38,732 nt of DNA, taken from contig CANJQN010000042.1 of the NCBI GenBank assembly GCA_947476465.1, positions 1 to 38,732 of the forward strand, written 5' to 3'. Each line of letters starts with the position of its first letter. Within the stretch, counting starts at the first letter, position 1. Origin of the DNA: Comamonadaceae bacterium. GTDB taxonomy: Bacteria; Pseudomonadota; Gammaproteobacteria; Burkholderiales; Burkholderiaceae_C. The notes below the pieces were generated by a model. The model made no database searches. It was not told where the DNA came from and worked only from the letters and a program-made list of their open reading frames with translations. Shown piece after piece: positions 17,030-25,493 of this stretch. The position numbers were made by a program, and so were the translations under genes.

Positions 17030-18270
17030 AGATGCCCGCCTTGCTTGCCCGCTTGGTCGCCAGATCGTCCGAGGGCGCCACGATGCAGCTGCCGGTGCGC
17101 GTGAGCGGCTACAACGGCATCGCCGCCGCGCCCCGCGTGCAAGTGTTCGACCAGACCCTCGTGTGGGTGGTGGTCGGCCTGCTGCTGTTCGGGCTGGTCA
17201 TGGTGTATTCGGCCTCTATCGTGATGCCGGACAACCCGCGTTTCGCACGCTACGGCCAGATGCACTTCTTCGGGCGCCACATCGTGAGCCTGGGGCTGGC
17301 TTTCGTGGCAGCCTTGCTGGCTTTCCAGGTGCCGGTGGCGGTGTGGGAGCGGTATGCCCCCTGGCTGTTCGTGGGTTCGCTGGTCACCCTGATGCTGGTG
17401 CTGGTGCCCGGCATCGGTTCGGTGGTCAACGGCGCGCGCCGCTGGATCTCGCTGGGGTTCATGAGCTTCCAGCCCTCGGAGATGGCCAAGCTGGCGGTGG
17501 TGCTCTACGCGTCCAACTACATGGTGCGCAAGATGGAGGTCAAGGAGCGCTTCTTTCGCGCCGTGTTGCCCATGGCGGTAGCGGTGGCGGTGGTAGGCAT
17601 GCTGCTGCTGGCCGAGCCGGACATGGGCGCCTTCATGGTGATCGCCATCATCGCGATGGGCATCCTGTTCCTGGGCGGCGTCAATGCCCGCATGTTCTTC
17701 CTGATCGCCGCGGTGCTGGTGTTCGCATTCGTGATGATGATCGCGATGTCCGACTGGCGGCGCGAACGCATCTTCGCCTACCTCGATCCGTGGGACGAGA
17801 AGCACGCGCTGGGCAAGGGCTATCAGCTGTCGCATGCGCTGATCGCCATCGGCCGCGGGGAGATCTTCGGCGTGGGCCTGGGCGGCAGCGTCGAGAAGCT
17901 GCACTGGCTGCCCGAGGCGCACACCGACTTCCTGCTGGCCGTGATCGGCGAGGAGTTCGGCTTCATCGGCATCGTGGTGGTGATCGCCGCCTTCTTCTGG
18001 CTCACCCGCCGCATCATCCACATCGGCCGCCAGGCCGTGGCGATGGACCGCCTCTTCGCCGGGCTGGTGGCCCAGGGCGTGGCCATCTGGATGGGGTTCC
18101 AGGCCTTCATCAACATGGGCGTGAACCTGGGCGCACTGCCCACCAAGGGCCTGACCCTGCCGCTCATGAGTTACGGGGGCTCGGCCATCTTGATGAACAT
18201 GGTGGCGATCGCGGTCGTGCTTCGCATCGACTTCGAGAACCGCACGCTCATGAGGGGGGGGAGGCCGTGA
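17026..18270 (+). CDS. ftsW: FtsW, SEDS-family septal glycosyltransferase
   Basis: 414 residues, about ten membrane helices, SEDS family. FtsW polymerises lipid II at the septum in complex with FtsI. A cytoplasmic N-terminal stretch of about 40 residues precedes the first helix (LVWVVVGLLLFGLVMVYSAS). Conserved SEDS sequences include NGARRWISLGFMSFQPSEMAKLAVV, LLAEPDMGAFMV, GKGYQLSHALIAIGRGEIFGVGLGGSVEKL, PEAHTDFLLAVIGEEFGFIG with the catalytic-region Asp, and GLTLPLMSYGGSA. The start overlaps the murD stop (ATGA). The last codons contain a run of eight G (18254-18261), a possible slippage site. Secure. Confidence 0.96.
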   Translation: MKMPALLARLVARSSEGATMQLPVRVSGYNGIAAAPRVQVFDQTLVWVVVGLLLFGLVMVYSASIVMPDNPRFARYGQMHFFGRHIVSLGLAFVAALLAFQVPVAVWERYAPWLFVGSLVTLMLVLVPGIGSVVNGARRWISLGFMSFQPSEMAKLAVVLYASNYMVRKMEVKERFFRAVLPMAVAVAVVGMLLLAEPDMGAFMVIAIIAMGILFLGGVNARMFFLIAAVLVFAFVMMIAMSDWRRERIFAYLDPWDEKHALGKGYQLSHALIAIGRGEIFGVGLGGSVEKLHWLPEAHTDFLLAVIGEEFGFIGIVVVIAAFFWLTRRIIHIGRQAVAMDRLFAGLVAQGVAIWMGFQAFINMGVNLGALPTKGLTLPLMSYGGSAILMNMVAIAVVLRIDFENRTLMRGGRP

Positions 18271-19424
18271 GCGCAGCGCCGAGCCGCCTCAAGCAAGCTC
18301 GCACCCCCTCGGGGGGCAGCGACGGACACGCAGTGCCGAGCGTGGGGGCGCATGTGGCGCAGACCGCGCTCGTCATGGCCGGCGGCACCGGGGGGCACAT
18401 CTTCCCTGGCCTGGCCGTGGCCGAAGCGCTGCGCGGCCGGGGCTGGCAGGTGCACTGGCTGGGCGCGCCCGCCAGCATGGAAAGCCGGCTCGTGCCCCCG
18501 CGTGGCTTTGCCTTCGAGACCATCGATTTTTCCGGTGTGCGCGGCAAGGGCCTGGGCACGCTGGTGCGGCTGCCACTGCGGCTGGCCAAGGCCTTCTGGC
18601 AAAGCCTGGGTGTGGTGCGCCGGGTGCGCCCCGACGTGGTGATCGGCCTGGGCGGCTACATCAGCTTTCCGGCTGGGCTCGTCAGCGCGCTGCTGCGCAA
18701 GCCCTTGGTGCTGCACGAGCAGAACTCGCGGGCCGGCATGGCCAACCGGGTGCTGGCGCAGGTCGCCAGCCGCGTGTTCACCGCCTTCCCGAACGTGCTG
18801 GCCAAGGCGGCCTGGATCGGTAACCCGCTGCGCGAGGGCTTCCTGCGCCAGCCCGGGCCTGAGCAGCGTCTGGGCGCGCGCAGCGGCCCGCTGCGGCTGC
18901 TGGTGGTGGGCGGCAGCCTGGGCGCGCGGGCACTCAACGAGGTGGTGCCCAAGGCGCTGGCGCTGCTGCCCGAGTCGCATCGCCCGCAGGTGCTGCACCA
19001 GAGCGGCGAAAAGCAGATCGACGCACTGCGCGCCAACTACCAGGCCGCCGGCGTACCCGCCGAGCTCACGCCCTTCATCGAGGACACGGCCCAGGCTTTC
19101 GCCGACGCTGACCTCATCGTCTGCCGGGCCGGCGCCAGCACCGTCACCGAGATCGCCGCCGTCGGCGCGGCCGCGGTGTACGTGCCCTTCCCGCATGCGG
19201 TAGACGACCACCAGACGACGAATGCCAAGTTCATCGTCGACGTCGGCGGCGGTTGGCTGGTACCCCAGTGCGAGCTCACGCCCCAGTGGCTGGCCGACCT
19301 GCTGGGGCGCGTCAGCCGCGCCGAATTGATCCGCAAGGCGCTGGCCGCCAAGTCGGTGGAAAAGACAGAAGCGACGGCCGAGATCGTGGCCGCCTGCGAA
19401 GCGTTGGTGAGAAGCAGGGCATGA
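18267..19424 (+). CDS. murG: MurG, lipid II-forming GlcNAc transferase, with repeat-derived N-terminal extension
   Basis: MurG adds GlcNAc to lipid I on the inner membrane face (GT28, GT-B fold). Core motifs: the N-terminal G-loop MAGGTGGHIFPGLAVAEAL, GLGGYISFPAG, HEQNSRAGMANR, GGSLGARALNE, CRAGASTVTEI, and FPHAVDDHQT near the donor site. From the GTG at 18267, which overlaps the ftsW stop as GTGA, the product is 385 residues. About 29 of these precede the normal family N-terminus and are coded by a GC-rich repeat (18275-18350). An in-frame GTG at 18354 would give 356 residues, the usual MurG length. I keep 18267 because coupled 4-base overlaps are the rule in this operon, but the later start is quite possible. 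Function is secure; the start is not. Confidence 0.9.
   Translation: MSAAPSRLKQARTPSGGSDGHAVPSVGAHVAQTALVMAGGTGGHIFPGLAVAEALRGRGWQVHWLGAPASMESRLVPPRGFAFETIDFSGVRGKGLGTLVRLPLRLAKAFWQSLGVVRRVRPDVVIGLGGYISFPAGLVSALLRKPLVLHEQNSRAGMANRVLAQVASRVFTAFPNVLAKAAWIGNPLREGFLRQPGPEQRLGARSGPLRLLVVGGSLGARALNEVVPKALALLPESHRPQVLHQSGEKQIDALRANYQAAGVPAELTPFIEDTAQAFADADLIVCRAGASTVTEIAAVGAAAVYVPFPHAVDDHQTTNAKFIVDVGGGWLVPQCELTPQWLADLLGRVSRAELIRKALAAKSVEKTEATAEIVAACEALVRSRA
18275..18350. repeat. GC-rich repeat element inserted at the murG 5' end
   Basis: The stretch holds a CCCCCTCGGGGGG palindrome (about 18303-18316), the word CAGCGACGGACACGCAGTG and a further G-run. It resembles repeated intergenic elements of Comamonadaceae. 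It lies between the ftsW stop and the first codons of the conserved MurG fold, and its frame is open, so it is either the murG leader or a translated extension. Confidence 0.5.
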
Positions 19425-20833
19425 AGCACGCCGTCAGGCACATTCACTTCGTCGGCATCGGCGGCTCGGGCATGTCCGGCATCGCCGAGGTGCTGTGCAA
19501 CCTGGGCTACGAGATCTCGGGCTCCGACCTGTCGGACAGCGCCACGCTGCGCCGGCTGCAGGGCCTGGGCATCCGCACCCACATCGGCCATGACGCGGCG
19601 CATATCCAGGACGCCGACGCGGTGGTCACCTCCACCGCCGTGCGCCCCGACAACCCCGAGGTGGTGGCCGCGCGGCTACGCAAGATTCCGATCGTGCCGC
19701 GGGCGATGATGCTGGCCGAGTTGATGCGCCTGAAGCAGGGCATCGCCATTGCCGGCACGCACGGCAAGACCACCACCACCAGTCTGGTGGCCAGCGTGCT
19801 GGCCGAGGGCGGGTTGGACCCCACCTTCGTGATCGGCGGGCGCCTCAACAGCGTCGGTGCCAACGCCAAGCTGGGCGCGGGCGACTACATCGTGGTCGAG
19901 GCCGATGAGTCCGACGCCTCGTTCCTGAACCTGATGCCGGTGATGTCGGTGGTGACCAACATCGACGCCGACCACATGGAGACCTACGGCCACGACTTCG
20001 GCAAGCTCAAGGGCGCCTTCGTCGACTTCCTGCACCGCATGCCTTTCTACGGCACGGCCATCCTGTGCGTGGACGACCCCGCGGTGCGCGAGATCGTGCC
20101 CGAGGTGCAGTGCCCGGTCACCAGCTATGGTGTCAGCGAAGAGGCTCAGGTGCGCGCCATCAACATCCGCGCCGTGGGGCCGCAGATGCAGTTCACCGCC
20201 CAGCGGCGCAATGGCGTCACGCTGCCCGATCTGGACATCACACTCAATCTGGCTGGTCACCACAACGTGCTCAACGCGCTGTCGGCCATCGCCGTGGCGG
20301 TGGAGCTGAACGTGCCCGATGCCGCCGTGCAGAAGGCGCTGGCCGAGTTTCGTGGCGTGGGCCGGCGCTTCCAGTCGTACGGCGATCTGCCGGTTCGCCC
20401 GGCCAACGGCGGCGGGCGCTTTACCGTGATCGAGGACTACGGCCACCACCCGGTCGAGGTGGCGGCCACGCTCCAGGCGGCGCGCGGCGCCTTTCCCGGG
20501 CGGCGCATCGTGCTGGCCTTCCAGCCGCACCGCTACAGCCGCACGCGCGACTGTTTCGAGGATTTCGTGAAGGTGCTGGGCCATGCCGACGTGGTGCTGC
20601 TAGCCGAGGTGTATGCGGCCGGCGAAGCCCCCATCGTGGCCGCCGACGGCCGCGCGCTGGTGCGCGCTCTGCGCGTGGCCGGCAAGGTCGAGCCGCTGTT
20701 CGTTGACGATATCGCCGCCATGCCCGAGGCCATCGCCGAGACCGCCAGGGACGGCGACGTGGTGATGTGCATGGGCGCGGGCTCGATCGGCGGCGTGCCG
20801 GGCAGGTTGGTGGAGATGGGGGGGGCGGCGTGA
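19421..20833 (+). CDS. murC: UDP-N-acetylmuramate:L-alanine ligase
   Basis: 470 residues. MurC adds L-Ala to UDP-MurNAc, the first Mur-ligase step. The N-terminus HIHFVGIGGSGMSGIAEVL is the family's dinucleotide-like fold; AGTHGKTTTT near residue 112 is the ATP loop; EADESDASFLNL, NIDADHMETYG, GHHNVLNALSAIAVA and EDYGHHPVEV are conserved. The ATG at 19421 overlaps the murG stop (ATGA); the open frame upstream of it is a shadow of murG. A run of seven G (20819-20825) lies just before the stop. The next gene, ddl, is separated by an unusual 124-base gap filled by an inverted repeat. Secure. Confidence 0.97.
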   Translation: MKHAVRHIHFVGIGGSGMSGIAEVLCNLGYEISGSDLSDSATLRRLQGLGIRTHIGHDAAHIQDADAVVTSTAVRPDNPEVVAARLRKIPIVPRAMMLAELMRLKQGIAIAGTHGKTTTTSLVASVLAEGGLDPTFVIGGRLNSVGANAKLGAGDYIVVEADESDASFLNLMPVMSVVTNIDADHMETYGHDFGKLKGAFVDFLHRMPFYGTAILCVDDPAVREIVPEVQCPVTSYGVSEEAQVRAINIRAVGPQMQFTAQRRNGVTLPDLDITLNLAGHHNVLNALSAIAVAVELNVPDAAVQKALAEFRGVGRRFQSYGDLPVRPANGGGRFTVIEDYGHHPVEVAATLQAARGAFPGRRIVLAFQPHRYSRTRDCFEDFVKVLGHADVVLLAEVYAAGEAPIVAADGRALVRALRVAGKVEPLFVDDIAAMPEAIAETARDGDVVMCMGAGSIGGVPGRLVEMGGAA

Positions 20834-20868
20834 TGCGGTACGGAACTTCGCTGCGCTCGTTCACAGCC

Positions 20869-20933
20869 TGGATCCCCGCCTGCGCGGGGATGACACCAAA
20901 CCCCGCCGTCATCCCCGCGCAGGCGGGGATCCA
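20869..20933. repeat. Inverted pair of 26-bp GTCATCCCCGCGCAGGCGGGG-type elements between murC and ddl
   Basis: The 26-bp unit at 20869-20894 is the exact reverse complement of the unit at 20908-20933, separated by 14 bases or fewer. Each unit is itself internally palindromic (CCCCGCNNNNGCGGGG). In RNA the pair could form a 26-bp hairpin within the otherwise overlapping dcw operon. The next gene has its own strong ribosome binding site just downstream (GGAGG at 20947-20951). Confidence 0.9.
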
Positions 20934-20957
20934 GCGCCCACACGCCGGAGGTCTCCA

Positions 20958-21932
20958 ATGACCCTCGAAGCCACGGCTTTCGGCAAGGTCGCCGTCCTCA
21001 TGGGCGGGCACAGCGCCGAGCGCGAGATTTCCATCATGTCCGGCAGCGGCGTGCTCAAGGCCCTGCGGGACAAGGGCGTGGACGCCCATGCGTTCGATCC
21101 GGCCGAGCGTGACCTGTCCGACCTCAAGCGCGACGGCTTCCAACGCGTCTTCATCGCGCTGCATGGCCGTTTCGGCGAAGACGGCACGGTGCAGGGCGCG
21201 CTGGAAATGCTGGGCATCCCCTACACCGGCTCGGGCGTGATGGCCTCGGCCATTGCCATCGACAAGGTCATGACCAAGCGGGTCTGGTTGCACGAAGGCA
21301 TTTCCACCCCGCGTTACGTGCTGCTGCGCAAGGGCGCCTACACCGCCGGGCAGGTGGCAGCCGTGCCGCGTGAGCTGGGCCTGCCGCTGATCGTCAAGCC
21401 CGCGCGCGAAGGCTCGTCCATCGGCCTGACCAAGGTGACCGATGTCGCCGCCATGGCGCACGCGGTGGAAGTGGCCGCCGCGCTCGACTGCGACGTGCTG
21501 TGCGAGCAGTTCATCGACGGCGACGAAGTCACCTGCCCGGTGCTGGGCACAGGGCCACGGGCCGTGGCGCTGCCGGTGATCCGCATCGTCGCGCCCGAAG
21601 GCAACTACGACTACCACAACAAGTATTTCACCGACGACACGCAGTACCTGGTGCCCTGCGGCCTGCCCGAGGGCGAGGAGGCCGCCATCCAGCAGATGGT
21701 GCTGCAAGCCTACCGGGTGCTCGGCTGTCGGGGCTGGGGCCGGGTCGATGTGATGATAGCCGCCGCTACCCGCCAGCCCTATCTGCTGGAGCTCAACACC
21801 TCGCCGGGCATGACCGGCCATTCGCTGGTGCCCATGTCGGCCAAGGCCGCCGGCATCAGCTACCAGGACCTGTGCCTGCAACTGCTGGCTTCGGCCGGCC
21901 TCGACCAGTCGCGCAGGAGCGGTGCGCCGTGA
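20958..21932 (+). CDS. ddl: D-alanine--D-alanine ligase
   Basis: 324 residues, ATP-grasp fold, close in length and position to DdlB. It makes the D-Ala-D-Ala used by MurF. Visible features: GKVAVLMGGHSAEREISIMSG at the N-terminus, LHGRFGEDGTVQG, GSGVMASAIAIDKVMTK, LIVKPAREGSSIGLTKV, the ATP-grasp EGNYDYHNKY segment, and LELNTSPGMTGHSLVP with the metal-binding Glu and Asn. GGAGG lies 6 bases before the ATG. Its stop overlaps the ftsQ GTG start. It is the only early dcw gene not overlapping its upstream neighbour, because a repeat pair lies there. Secure. Confidence 0.96.
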   Translation: MTLEATAFGKVAVLMGGHSAEREISIMSGSGVLKALRDKGVDAHAFDPAERDLSDLKRDGFQRVFIALHGRFGEDGTVQGALEMLGIPYTGSGVMASAIAIDKVMTKRVWLHEGISTPRYVLLRKGAYTAGQVAAVPRELGLPLIVKPAREGSSIGLTKVTDVAAMAHAVEVAAALDCDVLCEQFIDGDEVTCPVLGTGPRAVALPVIRIVAPEGNYDYHNKYFTDDTQYLVPCGLPEGEEAAIQQMVLQAYRVLGCRGWGRVDVMIAAATRQPYLLELNTSPGMTGHSLVPMSAKAAGISYQDLCLQLLASAGLDQSRRSGAP

Positions 21933-22720
21933 GACCCATTGCCCCCATCCCCACCCCGCTGGACGTTCGCCTGATGAACGTGACGGCCGCGCTCCTGTTC
22001 GTGGTCGTAGCGTGCATGGCGCTGGCGGCTTCGGGTTGGTGGGCGCTGCGGCATCCGCTGTTCGCGCTGACGCGCATCACGATCGAGGGTGACGTGGCCC
22101 ACAACAGCGCCGCCACCTTGCGAGCCAACGTCGCGCCCCGCGTGGCAGGCAACTTCTTCACCGTCGACCTGGCGCGCGCGCGCCGGGCCTTCGAGGACAT
22201 TCCCTGGGTGCGCCGCGCAGTGGTGCGGCGCGAGTTCCCCAACCGCCTGCGGGTGTCCTTGCAGGAGCACCATCCAGTCGCGCTGTGGGGCGCCGAGGGC
22301 GGCAGCACCCTGGTCAACAGCTTTGGCGAGGTGTTCGAGGCCAACGTCGGCGACGTGGAACTCGACGGGCTGCCCCGCCTGGCCGGGCCGCAGGACCAGT
22401 CGGCGCAGATCCTGGCCACCTACCAGCGGCTCGCACCCCTGATCGAGGGGCTGGATCTCACGCTGGACCAGCTGACGCTGACCGGCCGGGGCAGCTGGCA
22501 GGCGGTGCTCGACAGCGGAGCGCGTATCGAGATGGGGCGCGGCACCCCAGACGAAGTGGCGCAGCGCGCCGAGCGCTTCGTGCGAACGATCACCCAGGCG
22601 GCGTCGCGCTACGGACGCCGCCCCGAGGCCCTGGTGTCGGCCGATTTGCGGCACACCGACGGTTATGCGATTGCGTTGAGGGGCGTCAGCACGGTCAGTG
22701 CCGACGCACAGAAGAAATAA
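21929..22720 (+). CDS. ftsQ: Cell division protein FtsQ
   Basis: 263 residues: a short cytoplasmic N-terminus, one membrane helix at about residues 17-38 (VTAALLFVVVACMALAASGWW), a POTRA domain (FALTRITIEGDVAHNSAATLR...) and a beta domain (PNRLRVSLQEHHPVALWG, VNSFGEVFEA). FtsQ recruits FtsL and FtsB to the divisome. The start is GTG at 21929, overlapping the ddl stop (GTGA) with AGGAG about 11 bases before; an ATG at 21974 would shorten the cytoplasmic tail by 15 residues. ftsA follows 11 bases later. Secure as family; the start is likely. Confidence 0.93.
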   Translation: MRPIAPIPTPLDVRLMNVTAALLFVVVACMALAASGWWALRHPLFALTRITIEGDVAHNSAATLRANVAPRVAGNFFTVDLARARRAFEDIPWVRRAVVRREFPNRLRVSLQEHHPVALWGAEGGSTLVNSFGEVFEANVGDVELDGLPRLAGPQDQSAQILATYQRLAPLIEGLDLTLDQLTLTGRGSWQAVLDSGARIEMGRGTPDEVAQRAERFVRTITQAASRYGRRPEALVSADLRHTDGYAIALRGVSTVSADAQKK

Positions 22721-22731
22721 AGAGGACCACG

Positions 22732-23961
22732 ATGGCAAAGGAATACAAGGACCTGGTCGTCGGCCTGGACATCGGCACCGCCAAGGTGATGGTGGTGGTG
22801 GCCGAAGTGATGCCGGGCGGCGAACTCAAGCTCGCGGGGCTCGGCGTGTCGCCGTCCAACGGGCTCAAGCGCGGCGTGGTGGTCAACATAGACGCCACGG
22901 TGCAGAGCATCCAGCAGGCCTTGAAAGAAGCCGAGCTGATGGCCGATTGCAAGATCACGCGCGTGTACATCGGCATCACCGGCAGCCATATCCGCGGCAT
23001 CAACTCCAGCGGCATGGTGGCCGTCAAGGACAAGGAAGTCACGCCGGCCGATGTGGCCCGCGTGGTCGAGACGGCGCGCGCGATCAACATCTCGACCGAC
23101 CAGCGCCTGTTGCTGGTGGAGCCGCAGGAGTTCGTCATCGACGGCCAGGACGTCAAAGAGCCGATCGGCATGAGCGGCATCCGGCTGGAAGCCAAGGTGC
23201 ACATCGTCACCGGCGCGCAGAGCGCGGCCGAGAACATCGTCAAGTGCGTGCGGCGCTGCGGCCTGGAAGTCGAGCAACTGTTGCTCAACCCGCTGGCCTC
23301 CAGCTACGCGGTGCTGACCGACGACGAGCGGGAGCTGGGTGTGGCCTGCGTCGACATCGGCGCCGGCACCACCGATGTGGCCATCTTCACTGGCGGCGCG
23401 ATCCGCCACACGGCTGTGATCCCGATCGCCGGCGATCTGATCACCAGCGACATCGCGATGGCGCTGCGCACGCCCACCAAGGACGCCGAGGAAATCAAGG
23501 TGGAGGCCGGTTACGCCAAGCAGTTGCTGGCCGACCCCGACCAGCAGGTGGAGGTGCCCGGCCTGGGCGACCGCAGCCCGCGCATGCTGTCCAGGCAGGC
23601 GCTGGCCGGCGTGATCGAGCCGCGCGTCGAAGAGATCTTCTCGCTGGTGTTGCAGGTCATCCGCGAATCGGGCTACGAAGAGGTGCTGTCCTCAGGCATC
23701 GTCATCACTGGCGGCAGCGCCGTCATGCCCGGCATGGTGGAACTGGGCGAGGACATCTTCTTGAAGCCCGTGCGCCGGGGCGTTCCCAAGTACGTTGGCG
23801 CACTGTCCGACATGGTGGCCCAGCCGCGCGCGGCCACCGTGATGGGGCAGCTCGAAGCAGCCCGCCTGGCCCGCATGCGGGGCCTGAAGGTGGCGCAGAA
23901 AAGCGGTTCCATGAAGACGGCATTCGGCCGCTTCAAGGACTTCATCGTAGGGAACTTCTGA
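22732..23961 (+). CDS. ftsA: Cell division protein FtsA
   Basis: 409 residues, an actin-like ATPase that tethers FtsZ to the membrane. Phosphate-1 motif VGLDIGTAKV near residue 10, the SHS2-type 1C domain (about 84-165), phosphate-2 region CVDIGAGTTDVAIF, adenosine motif ITGGSAVMPG, and a C-terminal amphipathic helix (KTAFGRFKDFIVGNF) that serves as the membrane-targeting sequence. AAGAGGA precedes the ATG at 22732. Longer open frames on the same stretch are shadows of this gene. Secure. Confidence 0.97.
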   Translation: MAKEYKDLVVGLDIGTAKVMVVVAEVMPGGELKLAGLGVSPSNGLKRGVVVNIDATVQSIQQALKEAELMADCKITRVYIGITGSHIRGINSSGMVAVKDKEVTPADVARVVETARAINISTDQRLLLVEPQEFVIDGQDVKEPIGMSGIRLEAKVHIVTGAQSAAENIVKCVRRCGLEVEQLLLNPLASSYAVLTDDERELGVACVDIGAGTTDVAIFTGGAIRHTAVIPIAGDLITSDIAMALRTPTKDAEEIKVEAGYAKQLLADPDQQVEVPGLGDRSPRMLSRQALAGVIEPRVEEIFSLVLQVIRESGYEEVLSSGIVITGGSAVMPGMVELGEDIFLKPVRRGVPKYVGALSDMVAQPRAATVMGQLEAARLARMRGLKVAQKSGSMKTAFGRFKDFIVGNF

Positions 23962-24115
23962 TGCATCCCTGCAAGACCTGGCTGGCGCGCGGCAGTCCGC
24001 CGGCGCGAAGGCGAACGCGATGGCGGTGCACCGACCCGCCCCGCCGACGCGCCGGCAACCCAGATTCCGAAATCACGAACAGGCAACTGCAGACACATAT
24101 ATCAGGAGTAGAAAA

Positions 24116-25342
24116 ATGAGCATCGAGATGATCGAATCCGAAGAGTTCAACCAGGGCACCCAGATCAAGGTCATCGGCGTGGGCGGCGGCGGCGGCAACG
24201 CGGTCGAGCACATGATCGCGCGCCAGGTGCAAGGCGTGGAGTTCATCACCGCCAACACCGATGCGCAGGCCCTGTCCCGCACGGCGGCGCACAAGACGAT
24301 CCAGCTCGGCCAAAGCGGCCTGGGCGCCGGCAGCAAGCCCGACAAGGGCCGCGACGCGGCTGAAGCGGCCGTCGAAAGCATCCGCAGCGCCATCTCCGGC
24401 GCTCACATGCTGTTCATCACCGCCGGCATGGGCGGCGGCACCGGCACCGGCGCGGCGCCGGTGATCGCCCGCGTGGCCAAGGAGATGGGCATCCTCACCG
24501 TGGGTGTGGTCACCAAGCCCTTCGACTGGGAGGGCGGTCGCCGCATGACCAACGCCGACACCGGCCTGGCCGAGCTCGAAGCCAATGTCGATTCGCTGAT
24601 CGTCGTGCTCAACGAGAAGCTGCTCGAAGTGCTGGGCGACGACATCACGCAGGACGAGGCTTTCGCCCACGCCAATGACGTGCTCAAGAACGCGGTGGGC
24701 GGCATCGCCGAGATCATCAACGTTCCGGGCCATGTCAACGTCGACTTCGAAGACGTGCGCACCGTCATGGGCGAGCCCGGCAAGGCCATGATGGGCACCG
24801 CCGTGTCGGCCGGCCCCGACCGAGCCCGCATCGCCGCCGAGCAGGCCGTGGCCTGCCCGCTGCTGGAGGGTATCGATCTGTCGGGCGCCAAGGGCGTGTT
24901 GGTGCTGATCACCGCCGCCAAGGGCAGCCTGAAGTTGTCCGAATCGAAGTTGGCGATGAACACCATCCGCAACTACGCTTCGGCCGACGCGCATGTGATC
25001 TATGGCACCGCCTACGACGACAGCCTGGGCGACCAGGTGCGTGTGACGGTGGTGGCCACCGGCCTGTCGCGCCATGGCCAGCAGCGCCGCACCGCGCCCC
25101 CGCTGCAGGTGCTGCGCACCGGCACGCACGACGTCGGCTTCAACATGCCCACCCTGGGCGGTGGCGCGCCGCAGGGCACCACCACTTCGCCGCTGACCGC
25201 CAGCCCCGAATACGGCGGCCTGTCGGTGCCCAGCGTCTGGCGCACCAACCGCACCACGGCCGCGGCCAAGGTCGACGCGCTGGCCTCTGGCGGCATGGAT
25301 GACTTCGAGATCCCGGCCTTCCTGCGCAAGCAAGCCGATTGA
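24116..25342 (+). CDS. ftsZ: Cell division GTPase FtsZ
   Basis: 408 residues, the tubulin-like GTPase of the Z-ring. It shows the N-terminal VIGVGGGGGNAVEHM, the tubulin signature GGGTGTG (in AGMGGGTGTGAAPV), the T7-loop region with NVDFEDVRTVM, a Gly/Pro/Thr-rich C-terminal linker, and the conserved C-terminal peptide DDFEIPAFLRKQAD that binds FtsA and ZipA. AGGAG at 24104-24108 precedes the ATG. Unlike its upstream neighbours it is separated from ftsA by about 154 bases, so an extra promoter may lie there (AT-rich CATATAT just upstream of the ribosome binding site), as is common for ftsZ. Secure. Confidence 0.98.
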   Translation: MSIEMIESEEFNQGTQIKVIGVGGGGGNAVEHMIARQVQGVEFITANTDAQALSRTAAHKTIQLGQSGLGAGSKPDKGRDAAEAAVESIRSAISGAHMLFITAGMGGGTGTGAAPVIARVAKEMGILTVGVVTKPFDWEGGRRMTNADTGLAELEANVDSLIVVLNEKLLEVLGDDITQDEAFAHANDVLKNAVGGIAEIINVPGHVNVDFEDVRTVMGEPGKAMMGTAVSAGPDRARIAAEQAVACPLLEGIDLSGAKGVLVLITAAKGSLKLSESKLAMNTIRNYASADAHVIYGTAYDDSLGDQVRVTVVATGLSRHGQQRRTAPPLQVLRTGTHDVGFNMPTLGGGAPQGTTTSPLTASPEYGGLSVPSVWRTNRTTAAAKVDALASGGMDDFEIPAFLRKQAD

Positions 25343-25385
25343 GCGTGCTGCCGTCATCCGGTCGAAGGCGGGGCGAAATGGATCG

Positions 25386-25410
25386 GCATCCCCGCCTGCG
25401 CGGGGATGAC
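25386..25410. repeat. Single GTCATCCCCGCGCAGGCGGGG-type palindromic element between ftsZ and lpxC
   Basis: GCATCCCCGCCTGCGCGGGGATGAC is internally palindromic and belongs to the same family as the copies at 20869-20933 and 31161-31344. It lies 44 bases after the ftsZ stop and could form an RNA hairpin, but no T-run follows, so a terminator role is doubtful. Confidence 0.85.
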
Positions 25411-25481
25411 TGCATTTGGGGATTGCCCTTGCCTATCGCCGCGATCAAACGCCGCGTCAGGCGCGTAACCCCGGCTGTCCC

Positions 25482-25487
25482 TAAAAT
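25482..25487 (+). promoter_or_regulatory. Likely -10 element giving a leaderless lpxC mRNA
   Basis: TAAAAT ends six bases before the lpxC ATG at 25494, so transcription should begin at or next to the start codon. No Shine-Dalgarno sequence is visible before this ATG and no clear -35 was found. The same TAAAAT-N6-ATG spacing occurs at serS. Confidence 0.5.
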
Positions 25488-25493
25488 TCCCCA

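Noticed and set aside
16947..18266. N-terminal extension of murG to 825 residues
   Set aside because: The upstream part is a shadow of murD/ftsW in another frame; MurG family sequence begins after 18354.
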